A stretch of DNA of 64,000 bases from JBHPCZ01 sp042573625 (GCA_042573625.1 JBHPCZ010000004.1:1-64000), one strand, 5' to 3'; shown: positions 1 through 8,480, counted from the stretch's first letter. Numbers and translations are program-made. Notes: generated by a model not told the origin, from the letters alone.

Positions 1-62
1 AACCTGATCATCCATTTCGCTAATTTATAAAGCTTTATGATAAAAACTCCCCGACCCCTCAG
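1..62. repeat. Element A, right end only (copy A1)
   Basis: This is the right-hand terminus of the palindromic element described at 13893-14172. Positions 1-62 match the last part of that copy almost base for base and end in the terminal repeat AAAAACTCCCCGACCCCTCA. The rest of the copy lies before the window. The remaining bases up to 206 hold no gene that I can support. Confidence 0.85.
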
Positions 63-86
63 ATAGTTAGAAGCGCATCGGGCGCG

Positions 87-102
87 TGAAATATTCGGGA
101 TA
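87..102. repeat. 16-bp direct repeat, left copy
   Basis: TGAAATATTCGGGATA occurs here and again at 3316-3331. The two copies flank the 207-3253 gene block. No function is recognised. Confidence 0.6.
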
Positions 103-206
103 AGTACCTGACCAGGCGCGTTGAATTTTTGTGCCTGTTGCCATAACGGATTACTCAGATCGCTACCGATGGGTAATGTAAAATCAGTAACCGAGGAGCT
201 TCCGAC

Positions 207-950
207 ATGAGAATCATCTTTTTGGGGACAAATGGCTGGTACGATTCTCCCACCGGGAATACATTGTGCGTATTCATAGAATCAGAAAAATATTATGTTG
301 TTCTGGATGCCGGAAGCGGATTTTACAAGCTTGGCAGGCATATTGGAAAAGATAAACCCGTCTTCCTGTTTTTAAGTCACTTCCATCTTGATCATATTTT
401 TGGCCTTCATACCCTGGTAAAGTTCTCTTTTTATGAAAAGCTGAAGATTTTCGGGCCTGAAGGCATTAAGGATATCCTGAGAATTATCATCAACGAACCT
501 TTTTCAATCCCCCAAAAGGACCTTCCCTTTGAAGTCGAAGCTTTTGAATTGCCAAAAGAGAAGGAGGAATTGCCTTTTCAGGTTGAGTGCATGGAATTGT
601 TTCATACGTCACTGACATTAGGGTATCGGTTGCATCTTGATGAAAAGATTATTGCCTATTGCCCTGATACCGGTTATTGTCACAATGCTGTTGAACTGGC
701 AAAAGATGCCGCCTTGCTCATTTCGGAATGTTCCTTCAGATCCGGCGAATCTAACCCTGAATGGCCGCATCTTAATCCGCAAGATGCGTCAAAAATCGCC
801 AAAGAGGCGGGGGCCCAAAAACTCGTGTTGACCCATTTTGATGCAAGCAGATACCCGACAATAGCGGCGAGAAAAGAGGCAGAGAAGGTCGCAAAAGAGA
901 CTTTTCCGAATACGAATGCTTCCGTGGATGATATGGAAATAGAAATATAG
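207..950 (+). CDS. MBL-fold metallo-hydrolase
   Basis: This is a 247-residue cytoplasmic protein of the metallo-beta-lactamase superfamily, closest in layout to the RNase Z/phosphodiesterase-like branch. The zinc motif HxHxDH is seen at His58, His60, Asp62 and His63. Further ligand candidates are His133, Asp154 (in the CPDTGY stretch) and His210 (in LTHFDAS). No signal peptide is seen. The ATG is preceded by GAGGAG at a good distance. The substrate cannot be told from sequence; family members cleave phosphodiesters, thioesters or cyclic nucleotides. It stands 72 bp before a cyclic-nucleotide-binding protein, so a link to nucleotide signalling is possible but is only an inference. Confidence 0.85.
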   Translation: MRIIFLGTNGWYDSPTGNTLCVFIESEKYYVVLDAGSGFYKLGRHIGKDKPVFLFLSHFHLDHIFGLHTLVKFSFYEKLKIFGPEGIKDILRIIINEPFSIPQKDLPFEVEAFELPKEKEELPFQVECMELFHTSLTLGYRLHLDEKIIAYCPDTGYCHNAVELAKDAALLISECSFRSGESNPEWPHLNPQDASKIAKEAGAQKLVLTHFDASRYPTIAARKEAEKVAKETFPNTNASVDDMEIEI

Positions 951-1022
951 GGTGTGTCTGTTGGTTTCAGACAGCAATCATTGGGGTTGAAACGCCCGTT
1001 TTCAAGAAAGTGAGTTAAGACC

Positions 1023-1463
1023 GTGGAATTGATTGAATTGCTCCGTAACGTTGAGATGTTTGAGGGGTTGACAGATAAGCAGTTGAAGAAGATGGCGGGC
1101 ATCTTCGAGGAGCGTGTGCTCCGTCAGGATGAGGTCCTTTTTTTACAGGGTGAAAAAGCCGATTGCCTATATCTCATTAAGAGCGGTTTCGTCGAGCTGA
1201 TCGTCGACGCCTCAAACTCTTTCGGGGGACGTGTCATCCGAAATCTCGGGCAGGGCCAGTCGGTTGGCGAGATGACCTGGGTCGACCACGGCAGACGGTC
1301 TGCTACGGCGCGGTCGGCCACCGAAGGGACAACGACTGTTTCGGTCTCGTTCGAGGCGCTTGACGAACTGTGTGAAAGAAATCCCAGAATCGGCTACCGT
1401 GTCTCGCGAAACATTGCATCAGACCTTTCGTTCAGGCTTCGGCAAGATTCTGAATTTTTTTAA
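1023..1463 (+). CDS. Cyclic nucleotide-binding (Crp-like) domain protein
   Basis: This 146-residue protein is essentially one cNMP-binding domain. It shows the beta-roll pattern from LFLQGEKADCLYLIKSGFVE through GQSVGEM and the phosphate-cassette-like stretch GRRSATARSA. It has no DNA-binding helix-turn-helix, so it is not a complete Crp regulator, and it has no membrane segment. The proposed start is GTG with a weak ribosome site, so the N-terminus is uncertain. It lies 12 bp before the SQR-like gene and probably shares its transcript. Stand-alone domains of this kind can act as regulatory subunits. The CHASE2 adenylate cyclase at 11.8 kb could supply a ligand, but no direct link is seen. 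Confidence 0.85.
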   Translation: MELIELLRNVEMFEGLTDKQLKKMAGIFEERVLRQDEVLFLQGEKADCLYLIKSGFVELIVDASNSFGGRVIRNLGQGQSVGEMTWVDHGRRSATARSATEGTTTVSVSFEALDELCERNPRIGYRVSRNIASDLSFRLRQDSEFF

Positions 1464-1475
1464 AAAGGGGGAAGA

Positions 1476-2909
1476 GTGGCCAAAATAGCTATCATTGGTG
1501 CAGGTTTTGCCGGCCATACGGCGGCAATCTACCTTGGCAACGCACTGGGTCACGACCATGAGGTCACGCTGATTAATAAATTTGATTACTTCCTCTACAC
1601 CCCCTCTTTGATCTGGGTGGGTGTCGGGCATATGAAGCCGGAAAAGGTGTGCGTTCCCTTGAAGCCTATTTATGACAGAATACATGTCCGATTTGTGAAC
1701 GGTACAGCCACTGAAATTCATCCGGATGAAAACTACGTGATCGCCGAAAGACTCGATCAGAGCGGCCGGGAGCGGATAGATTACGATTATCTGGTTGTTG
1801 CCACGGGTCCCAAGTTGAATTGGGAGGGCACACCCGGCCTGGGTCCCATGAACGGGCATACACTCTCTGTCTGCCATCTCAGGTCCGCCGCACAAGCCAG
1901 GGACGAATATCAAGAGACCCTTGAACGGTTGCGGCGTGGAGAGAAGGTCAAATTTGTCATTGGCGTGGGTCATCCGGAGGCGACCTGCCAGGGGGCCGCT
2001 TTCGAATATATGATGAATATTGACAGGGACCTGATTAAATTGGGCCTTCGGGATAAGGCGGAATTGCTGTGGCTGTCGAATGAACCCGCCTTGGCTGATT
2101 TCGGCGTCGGCGGCATCCATTGGAAGAAAAACGGCGTAATGCAGTCCGGCGAAGATTACGTGAGAGCCCTTTTCAACAAACACAACATCAAATGGGAAGT
2201 TCAGAAGGGTGTAAAACAGGTGGATCAGAAATGCATCTACTGGGAGGACTACAGCGGGAATCACGGAGAGACCGACTACGATTTTGCCATGCTGATTCCT
2301 CAGTTTTTAGGGCAGCCAATGAAGTATATTGGCAAAGAGGGTGAAGATATTTCGGGCAAGCTGATGAATAAAGCCGGCTTTGTATTTGTTGACGGCTACT
2401 ATGGTTTACCATATGAAAGCCTGCACTATACCCCCGAAGCCTGGCCCGCCGTCTATCAAAATCCGGTCTACAGAAACATCTTCGCTGCGGGCATTTCCTT
2501 TGCCCCCCCCGGGCCTATTTCACCGCCACACATAACACCGAACGGAACGAACATCACCGCCGCTCCGCCGCGCACCGGCATGGTGTCGGGTATCATTGGC
2601 CGACTTGTGGCCAAGAACCTTATCGGTCTGGTAAATGAGGACAAAATGGCCTATCAAGAGCGAATGACAGAGATGTATTCAGCCTGTATCGCCTCTATGG
2701 GTTCCTCCCTCTGGAGTGGGGAGGCGACCTCGGTTTTTCTTTATCCAGTCGTGCCCAATTTTCTGCGCTTCCCAAACAAATATGGCCGCGATGAACGCAT
2801 CACTCATCTTGAGGGAGGGTTGTCGGGTGCGTGGATCAAACGTATTGTCCATACGACCATGTTATACAAAGCGAAATCGTATCCTGGCTGGCAGTTTATT
2901 CCCGAGTAA
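1476..2909 (+). CDS. Sulfide:quinone oxidoreductase-like FAD flavoprotein
   Basis: This 477-residue pyridine-nucleotide-disulfide-type flavoprotein has the FAD-binding motif GAGFAGHTAA at the N-terminus and the second dinucleotide motif around VVATGPKLNW. It resembles sulfide:quinone oxidoreductases, which oxidise sulfide and pass electrons to membrane quinone. Cys133 and Cys171 (EATCQGAAFE) match two of the three redox cysteines of the family. I do not see the third in its usual place near residue 350; a later cysteine occurs in MYSACIASM. The GTG start has a strong GGGGGAAGA site. It is longer than typical SQRs (about 400-430). It could instead be a related polysulfide-handling enzyme. Confidence 0.8.
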   Translation: MAKIAIIGAGFAGHTAAIYLGNALGHDHEVTLINKFDYFLYTPSLIWVGVGHMKPEKVCVPLKPIYDRIHVRFVNGTATEIHPDENYVIAERLDQSGRERIDYDYLVVATGPKLNWEGTPGLGPMNGHTLSVCHLRSAAQARDEYQETLERLRRGEKVKFVIGVGHPEATCQGAAFEYMMNIDRDLIKLGLRDKAELLWLSNEPALADFGVGGIHWKKNGVMQSGEDYVRALFNKHNIKWEVQKGVKQVDQKCIYWEDYSGNHGETDYDFAMLIPQFLGQPMKYIGKEGEDISGKLMNKAGFVFVDGYYGLPYESLHYTPEAWPAVYQNPVYRNIFAAGISFAPPGPISPPHITPNGTNITAAPPRTGMVSGIIGRLVAKNLIGLVNEDKMAYQERMTEMYSACIASMGSSLWSGEATSVFLYPVVPNFLRFPNKYGRDERITHLEGGLSGAWIKRIVHTTMLYKAKSYPGWQFIPE

Positions 2910-2926
2910 GGGGAAGGTAAAGCGTT

Positions 2927-3253
2927 ATGGAGATAAGAGAGAAAGAACCTTTCTGGAGGAACTTTAAAATCTACCAGGTGTGGCGTTTCACCGTCTTGAA
3001 TTTTAAAATACTTCAAGGTGTGATTCATAGCAAACGACTCTTTAAGTTTGTAATAAAATACAAGGTGAGCTATGTTGTAAAGGGCAACGGATATCCCCCC
3101 ACCATTGTCAACACTGCCAAGCCGCCTCAAACGGGTGACAGGGTTCAACTCGGCAGAAACAAATTCGAAGTCATTGAAGTCCTCCAGCTCATGCCACCTC
3201 GGGGAGAGTTCTGTTTTTTACAGGCCAGTTGTAAATTGGTCGATGATTCCTGA
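2927..3253 (+). CDS. Small conserved-looking hypothetical protein
   Basis: This 108-residue protein of unknown function begins 17 bp after the SQR-like gene, with GGGGAAGG upstream of its ATG, so it is very likely cotranscribed. It is basic and rich in aromatic residues, with no signal peptide or clear membrane segment. The middle contains VVKGNGYPPTIVNTAKPPQTGDRV, here broken for reading as VVKGNGYPP then TIVNTAKPPQTGDRV, which reads like a small beta-barrel. It may help the flavoprotein reach the membrane, but this is context only. Confidence 0.65.
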   Translation: MEIREKEPFWRNFKIYQVWRFTVLNFKILQGVIHSKRLFKFVIKYKVSYVVKGNGYPPTIVNTAKPPQTGDRVQLGRNKFEVIEVLQLMPPRGEFCFLQASCKLVDDS

Positions 3254-3315
3254 GGGCGCTGCTTTAGTATGCTATCGTAAACCCCTAATAATATTGATTT
3301 ACTGAAAAATTTTCA

Positions 3316-3331
3316 TGAAATATTCGGGATA
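3316..3331. repeat. 16-bp direct repeat, right copy
   Basis: This is the second copy of TGAAATATTCGGGATA (see 87-102). It lies between the small hypothetical gene and the 3' end of the convergent EamA gene. Confidence 0.6.
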
Positions 3332-3350
3332 GCCTTCGGAGATCTGACAT

Positions 3351-4274
3351 TCAGGAAAGAGACACTTCGATTTTTTCAGGCACAGCCCGGTCAGTGGTGA
3401 GGTTGGTCAGGGAAACAGCGAACAGCACTAGCACGCCACCGCAAATCTGCAGCAGGGTAAGCGTTTCACCCAGAAGTATCCAGGCGCCAAATGCCGTCAC
3501 CACCGGAATGCCGTTGATGAAGACGGCTGCCCGGGAGGCGTGTATCCGGGTCAATGCATGATTATAACACAGAAAGGCAGCGATGGTGGCAAACAGGGTA
3601 AGGTAGGCCAGCGCCCACAGGGATCTATCGCTAATCGCCGACCACTCAATCCCCGGCAGTTCCCAGAGAAATGCCGGCGCAAAGAAGACGGCCCCATAAA
3701 TCACTTGCATACCGGTGATGTCCAGGGCCGAATGGCTTTGTCCCAAATCTCTGGCGCAGATCATGTATAAAGCCGCTGATACCACCGCTCCGAAAATGAG
3801 AAGATCGCCAAGCAGCTGCCCCTCCATACCCCTGCTGAATTTCGGATCTCCGACGACCAATATCGTTATCCCCACAAGTGACAATCCAATGCCGAAAAGG
3901 CGGGTAATATTGGCAGGCTCTTTAAGAAAGATCGCGGAAAATATGAATACAACAACAGGTATTGTGGCGATAATCAGGGCGGCCTTCGGTGCCGAGGTAT
4001 GCTGAAGACCGGTGGTTTCGAAGGTAAAATAAAGGCCCGGCTGAAACAGAGCGATAAGCAGTATCTTGGCATGATTTTTTCCGGTGAACGAGGGGAAGCC
4101 GCGATAGACCATCAAAAAAAGAAAGAGGCATGCGGCAATACTGAATCGAAAGAAGACCAGCGTGAATGTGGGAAGGCTTTCCAGGGCAACCTTGGTGGCC
4201 ACAAAAGAGAGCCCCCAAAAAACCACGGCCGCGACCAGGGCCGCGTATGTCGATGAGTGACGGGTTTGTTTCAT
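3351..4274 (-). CDS. EamA/DMT-family transporter
   Basis: This 307-residue inner-membrane protein has about ten hydrophobic helices arranged as two EamA repeats. The first starts at VFWGLSFVATKVAL and the second around LLIFGAVVSAALYMICA, each ending with a glycine-rich helix. The length fits the drug/metabolite transporter superfamily (about 300). Members export amino acids, nucleosides or other small metabolites, and the substrate cannot be read from sequence. No strong ribosome site precedes the ATG. The gene stands alone, downstream of the ParM-like gene with an 18-bp inverted repeat between them. Confidence 0.88.
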   Translation of the reverse strand: MKQTRHSSTYAALVAAVVFWGLSFVATKVALESLPTFTLVFFRFSIAACLFLFLMVYRGFPSFTGKNHAKILLIALFQPGLYFTFETTGLQHTSAPKAALIIATIPVVVFIFSAIFLKEPANITRLFGIGLSLVGITILVVGDPKFSRGMEGQLLGDLLIFGAVVSAALYMICARDLGQSHSALDITGMQVIYGAVFFAPAFLWELPGIEWSAISDRSLWALAYLTLFATIAAFLCYNHALTRIHASRAAVFINGIPVVTAFGAWILLGETLTLLQICGGVLVLFAVSLTNLTTDRAVPEKIEVSLS

Positions 4275-4290
4275 TCAGCATCATGACAAC

Positions 4291-4338
4291 CAGAAAGCCC
4301 TGTGGAATTCTCAGAACAATATTCCACAGGGCTTTCTG
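4291..4338. other. Perfect 18-bp inverted repeat
   Basis: CAGAAAGCCCTGTGGAAT (4291-4308) pairs perfectly with 4321-4338 across a 12-base loop. No T-run follows on either strand, so it is an atypical terminator. It may end transcripts from the ParM-like gene or form a leader hairpin for the EamA gene, which starts 17 bp to its left. Confidence 0.6.
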
Positions 4339-4374
4339 CAATGTAATAATTTTTTCCGGGTGTACATCCTATTC

Positions 4375-4516
4375 GAGACCTTTGAAAAACGCTCCCTTTT
4401 GCCCGATCCCGGTGTCAGGCTCAAATTTTAATCCTCGAAATACTTAATGTATTCCTGTGGTTAAAATTATCGCCTTCCTTGGCCTTGAGCAAAATTGAAC
4501 ATTTTTCAAAGGTCTC
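4375..4516. repeat. Element G, copy G1 (142-bp MITE-like element)
   Basis: The element has 15-16 bp terminal inverted repeats GAGACCTTTGAAAAA / TTTTTCAAAGGTCTC and is flanked by a direct TATTC on each side (4370-4374 and 4517-4521), as expected for a target duplication. A second copy of 178 bp lies at 54562-54739. It has no coding capacity. Its last base supplies one base of the stop codon of the ParM-like gene. Confidence 0.85.
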
Positions 4517-5559
4517 TATTCTTCGGTTGCAGGGGCAGTACTTGAAGTATATTTGTCCCATTCATACTTTCCGTATTTATAGTACCCCTGGACATTGTTA
4601 ATCCTGGCGTCGATATCATTTTTGATGGGTATGACATTTCCGGCAACCAACGGCTGAAGGTAATCGGCCAGCTCCATTGAACCGCCACCGGTCAGGACAA
4701 TGGTATCCATGTCCCAGTCCTCGGCCCACAAACGTTCAATGTCGTTTGCAATGACACCGGCGGCATGTGAAAAGACCTGGTCTCTGAGCTTTTCGATATT
4801 GTATTCTTTTCCTCTTATTTTTATAACACCGGCTTGAACCGCCTTGTACAGACGGTAGACTTCAATGCTAACGCCGCATTCTTCCCGAAGTTTTTTCGCA
4901 ATAACGCCGAAGCTCTTCGAAATCCCGGTGTCGGTTGTCGTGCTGCCTCTTTCGACATAGCGTAATTGATCAAAAATGCTAAAATCCGTTGTTCTGAACC
5001 CGATATCCACCACGCCGACTTTTTGTTTTGCCAGCTCTTTGTTTACGATTTTTCCATTATCATCCATCAACAGGTTAAAGATGCTTCCCAGCGGTTGCGG
5101 CATCATTCGAACCTTGTTGATATTTATCTTTCTCGTAATCTTGGTCCCATCGGGTTTGTGAAACGTAATATCGTGATGACCGGTCAATATTTTTACGAAC
5201 TGCTGGTAATATTGCCTTAAATAGCCGATCGGGAGTCCGGAAACAACATTCATCGGCACATACTTTTCTGTTATGCTCCCTGCCGCCGTTAGCGCCAAAA
5301 CCCTGAGAAACTCCGCCAACAGCTTTTCCTGGTCCAGGGTGAATTGCAGGACATTCGATTGCTGCTCCGCAAAATCACCAATAAAATAGGATTGGTTATC
5401 AATGGTAACATGCAGATTTTTCGCAAACGAAACATCCCCAATACTCATCCGAAATTGGATGTCCGTCGCCTCCCCAAAGAGAGACTTGAATATAATGAAT
5501 TCTTTTCCATTGGTGGCTTTTGTAAACCCAAACCCGACATCAATGCCAAGGATCTCCAT
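4516..5559 (-). CDS. ParM/StbA-type actin-like ATPase
   Basis: This 347-residue protein has the actin/Hsp70-fold ATPase signatures: phosphate 1 motif GIDVGFGFTKA at the N-terminus, phosphate 2 motif VVDIGFRTTDF near residue 190, and adenosine motif VLTGGGSMELADY near residue 290. This matches the ParM/StbA group of plasmid-segregation actins and their chromosomal or phage relatives (Alp-type). The ATG at 5559 is preferred over 5571 because GGAGG stands just before it. No ParR-like adaptor gene and no obvious parC iterons are next to it, so classic plasmid partition is unlikely. A short dyad, AACCG/CGGTT, lies upstream at 5574-5590. The role is open. Confidence 0.8.
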   Translation of the reverse strand: MEILGIDVGFGFTKATNGKEFIIFKSLFGEATDIQFRMSIGDVSFAKNLHVTIDNQSYFIGDFAEQQSNVLQFTLDQEKLLAEFLRVLALTAAGSITEKYVPMNVVSGLPIGYLRQYYQQFVKILTGHHDITFHKPDGTKITRKININKVRMMPQPLGSIFNLLMDDNGKIVNKELAKQKVGVVDIGFRTTDFSIFDQLRYVERGSTTTDTGISKSFGVIAKKLREECGVSIEVYRLYKAVQAGVIKIRGKEYNIEKLRDQVFSHAAGVIANDIERLWAEDWDMDTIVLTGGGSMELADYLQPLVAGNVIPIKNDIDARINNVQGYYKYGKYEWDKYTSSTAPATEE

Positions 5560-5754
5560 CTCTTCCTCCATGAACCGTAAAATTGCGGTTAATTTTCACT
5601 TTTACTCATTTATCATAAATTAAGGTGGATCAAAAGGATAAAAGTTTAATTTGACTTGAATTTTGTGTATAGAGAGTAGAGCGGAGTGATGTGTCCGCAC
5701 AGGGTCAACCGATTGGCCGGCCCCCTTTTCGTTTCGTAACAAGGAATTTGCCGC

Positions 5755-6294
5755 ATGAAACGCCTGCTTAAATTCATTCCGGAAAATTGGCTGGCAACCA
5801 TTGCCTTGCGACACTTTGGATTTTTTAAAATTCCGTTGTTGTTTTTTGTCAGGCCCAGTATCATCGAGCTGTCCGATGATACCGTTGTGGTGAAGGTCCC
5901 TCTAAGGCGGCGAACACGGAATCACTTAGGTTCAATGTACTTCGGGGCATTGGCCATCGGGGCCGATTGCGCCGCCGGACTGATTGCCATGAAGCGCATA
6001 CAAGAGAGTCCGCAAAGTATATCTTTGATATTTAAAAGCCTGAAGGCAGAGTTTCTGAAACGGGCAGAGGGTGATGTATATTTTATATGCAACCAGGGTC
6101 GCAAAATTTCCGATCTGGTTGCCGCTGCTGAAGCGTCGGATCAAAGAGTCGAATCTCCGGTTGAGGTGGTCGCCACGGTTCCCGATCAGTTTCAGGAGGA
6201 TCCGGTGGCCCGATTTACTTTAGTATTATCTCTTAAGAAAAAAATCGCAGAAAATACTGATCTGCGACAAACAGCAAACAAAAGGCGTCAGTGA
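5755..6294 (+). CDS. DUF4442 hot-dog-fold protein (thioesterase-like)
   Basis: This 179-residue protein matches the DUF4442 family, related to PaaI/YiiD-type hot-dog thioesterases. The most characteristic stretch is RRRTRNHLGSMYFGALAIGAD, here noted as RRRTRNHLGS followed by MYFGALAIGAD, where the Asn-His and the acidic residue of the following helix lie at the expected active-site region. It is probably cytoplasmic and hydrolyses or binds an acyl-CoA, with unknown substrate. Its TGA overlaps the ATG of the nitronate monooxygenase gene, so translation is coupled and the two products probably act in one pathway. Confidence 0.75.
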   Translation: MKRLLKFIPENWLATIALRHFGFFKIPLLFFVRPSIIELSDDTVVVKVPLRRRTRNHLGSMYFGALAIGADCAAGLIAMKRIQESPQSISLIFKSLKAEFLKRAEGDVYFICNQGRKISDLVAAAEASDQRVESPVEVVATVPDQFQEDPVARFTLVLSLKKKIAENTDLRQTANKRRQ

Positions 6295-7271
6295 TGGTAA
6301 ATTCAATCAAAACAGCTTTTACAGAACAGTTCAATGTCAAGTATCCGATTGTCTGTGCCCCCATGTTTCTGGTGAGTTCGGTTAAAATGGTGGTCGCGGC
6401 GAGTGAGGCCGGCGGCGTGGGAACGTTTCCGGCCCTGAATTTCCGTCCCATTGAAAAATACCGTCGAGTGATTCAGGAGATAAAAGAACAGACCACCAAC
6501 GCATTCGGGATCAACATTATCGTCCAGAAGACAAACAAGTTTCAGCATAAACAGATAGACCATGCGCTCGAAGAAAAGGTTCCCTTAATCATCACTTCAT
6601 TGGGGAGCCCCAAGGAGGTGATTCGTCTGTCCCATCAGGCGGGAACCCGTGTTTACTGTGATGTGGTGGGGTTTGAACACGCTGAAAAGGTGGCTGACCT
6701 TGGCGCTGACGGGCTTATCGCCGTGGGGTACGGTGCGGGAGGTCATGCAGGGGATCTGACCCCGCTGGCCCTTATTCCGAATCTTGTGAAAAAATTTAAG
6801 TTACCGGTTATCGCCGCCGGCAGTATTGTCGATGGGATGGGAATGGCTGCGGCGTTTGCTCTGGGTGCTTCGGCGGTTTACATGGGCACGCGGTTCATCG
6901 CGTCGAAAGAAGCAGAGGTGCCGGAAGCGTACAAAAACGCCATCATCAATTCAGAGAGTGAAGATATCGTCAATACCGACAGGGTGGATGGATTCCCCGG
7001 AAACTTTATACGAACCCGGGCGCTGGAAGCACTGGGTCTGGAAAGCGGATGGATTGAAGAAATTCTTAAAAGAAACAAAAGGATCAAACGTTGGATTTCA
7101 CTCAGCCGCGCTGCCCGGTCTTTATTGGGTGATGTGAATTCCAAAATCTCCTACAAGACTGTATTTTCCGCGGGTCATGGGGTGGGACTCATAGACAGGG
7201 TTCTGTCGATTCAAGAGATAATGGAAATGACGGTAAAAGAATACCAGGAGATTAAAGAACAATTGCCCTAA
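6294..7271 (+). CDS. Nitronate monooxygenase / 2-nitropropane dioxygenase-family FMN enzyme
   Basis: This 325-residue TIM-barrel flavoprotein of the NPD family has the features of FMN-binding members: APMFLVSS at the N-terminus, GYGAGGHAGD for the phosphate-binding loop and catalytic His, then AAGSIVDGMGMAAAFALGA and GTRFIASKEA. Family members oxidise alkyl nitronates, and close relatives are enoyl reductases (FabK-like), which is a real alternative in an anaerobe. The ATG overlaps the upstream TGA; a GTG one codon earlier is less likely. The neighbouring acyl-thioesterase-like gene favours an acyl-chain role over nitroalkane detoxification, but this is inference. Confidence 0.8.
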   Translation: MVNSIKTAFTEQFNVKYPIVCAPMFLVSSVKMVVAASEAGGVGTFPALNFRPIEKYRRVIQEIKEQTTNAFGINIIVQKTNKFQHKQIDHALEEKVPLIITSLGSPKEVIRLSHQAGTRVYCDVVGFEHAEKVADLGADGLIAVGYGAGGHAGDLTPLALIPNLVKKFKLPVIAAGSIVDGMGMAAAFALGASAVYMGTRFIASKEAEVPEAYKNAIINSESEDIVNTDRVDGFPGNFIRTRALEALGLESGWIEEILKRNKRIKRWISLSRAARSLLGDVNSKISYKTVFSAGHGVGLIDRVLSIQEIMEMTVKEYQEIKEQLP

Positions 7272-7368
7272 AAACAGAGGCCGCTTAAAGGAAACAGGCC
7301 TTGACAGGCATCTTTATCATGCGCATATTTTTGTTAAAAAAATTATAAATAAAGGATAATTGACGGAT

Positions 7369-7764
7369 ATGCTGATTAAACTTTTTCTCGCATTTACGCT
7401 TGTGCCTGTTATTGAACTCTACCTGCTCATCAAGGTCGGGGCTGTCATCGGTTCTTTTAACACGGTCTTGATCGTTATCATCACCGGTTTTATAGGGGCA
7501 TCCCTGGCCCGCATGCAGGGTTTGCAGACCATGACCCGGGTTCAAACCAGCCTTCAGCAGGGGATAATGCCCGCCGAAGATCTCATTGACGCACTGATCA
7601 TCCTTGTGGCGGGAATCGTTCTGTTGACGCCGGGATTTGTCACAGATGGGGCCGGGTTGTTCCTTCTATTTCCGGCGACCCGATACCATTTTAAACGCTG
7701 GTTGAGACGGAAATTCGACCAATGGGTCAAAAACCAGAACGTCCAATTTCACCGATATCCTTAA
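7369..7764 (+). CDS. fxsA: FxsA-family membrane protein
   Basis: This 131-residue inner-membrane protein of the FxsA family has the typical opening LFLAFTLVPVIELYLLIKVG, a second helix VLIVIITGFIGASLAR, and the family motif LLTPGFVTDGAGLFLLFP. The cytoplasmic tail is basic. In E. coli the protein interferes with phage T7 exclusion by F plasmids, and its general function is unknown. The ATG at 7369 follows AAAGGA at suitable spacing. A TTG nine bases earlier is also in frame but less likely. Confidence 0.85.
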   Translation: MLIKLFLAFTLVPVIELYLLIKVGAVIGSFNTVLIVIITGFIGASLARMQGLQTMTRVQTSLQQGIMPAEDLIDALIILVAGIVLLTPGFVTDGAGLFLLFPATRYHFKRWLRRKFDQWVKNQNVQFHRYP

Positions 7765-7891
7765 ATATCCCCTCCTCGGATGGTTCACATTTCTATTGAC
7801 CCATTACCCAAAAAGGTTTTAAAGCATCTCCACTGATTTTCAAAAAAGTTAGAAACGCATGGAACAATCGAAATACATCCAAGGAGGAAAG

Positions 7892-8404
7892 ATGAGATAC
7901 CATTTTTCAAACAGAATTCGTGCCCTGGGGCTGATATTGATTGTCGCATTTGTGGCAACAGCTCATGCCGGAGATCATCAGCCGTTAACCCCGCTGCTTA
8001 TTGACCTCCAAGGGTGGGAAGCAGAAAACCCGGAAGGCATGAGTATGGACATGGGCGCCATGAAAATGACAAACGCCACTCGGACGTATACCAAAGACGA
8101 CAACAGCATCACCGCCATGGTGATGATCGGCAGCCATGCCATGACACAGGGCCAGATGCAGGAGATGAAGGTAGAAACAACGGATGTCAAGGTAAGCGTC
8201 TCGGAAATCGACGGTTTCCAGGTGCATACCGGGTACGACAAGAATGAAAACGCGGGATCAGTGACCGTATTTTTATCCCAGGGTCAGACAGAAAGCGCTT
8301 TGTTCATGGTTTCGTATCAAAACCTTTCAGAAAAGGAAGCAATGGATCTTGTAAAAGACTTTGACTGGAAGAAAATGAAGGCGGTCGTTGACAAGCTTTT
8401 ATAA
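7892..8404 (+). CDS. Secreted hypothetical protein, methionine-rich
   Basis: This 170-residue protein has a clear Sec signal peptide (basic start, hydrophobic LGLILIVAFVATAHA, probable cleavage after AHA). The ATG at 7892 has a perfect AAGGAGG site and is preferred over the upstream in-frame ATG at 7859. The mature part is rich in methionine (GMSMDMGAMKM and MAMVMIGSHAMTQGQM-like stretches), which may simply be structural or could bind metal such as copper. No known domain is recognised. It precedes the first envelope operon but has its own transcript, since a good promoter lies between them. Confidence 0.7.
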   Translation: MRYHFSNRIRALGLILIVAFVATAHAGDHQPLTPLLIDLQGWEAENPEGMSMDMGAMKMTNATRTYTKDDNSITAMVMIGSHAMTQGQMQEMKVETTDVKVSVSEIDGFQVHTGYDKNENAGSVTVFLSQGQTESALFMVSYQNLSEKEAMDLVKDFDWKKMKAVVDKLL

Positions 8405-8451
8405 CCAAACAGTGTTGAAGATGATGTTGCCTGACCGGCGGGTAACACATA

Positions 8452-8480
8452 TTGACTTCAATAAATGTTTCCTCTATTTT
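8452..8480 (+). promoter_or_regulatory. Probable sigma-70 promoter of envelope operon 1
   Basis: TTGACT (8452-8457) and TATTTT (8475-8480) are separated by exactly 17 bp, 37 bp before the start codon of the CsgG-like gene. Confidence 0.55.

Noticed and set aside
1419..2264. Long open frame of 281 codons on the minus strand
   Set aside because: It lies opposite the SQR-like gene, which has clear FAD motifs and a strong ribosome site, and the antisense product matches no family that I recognise.
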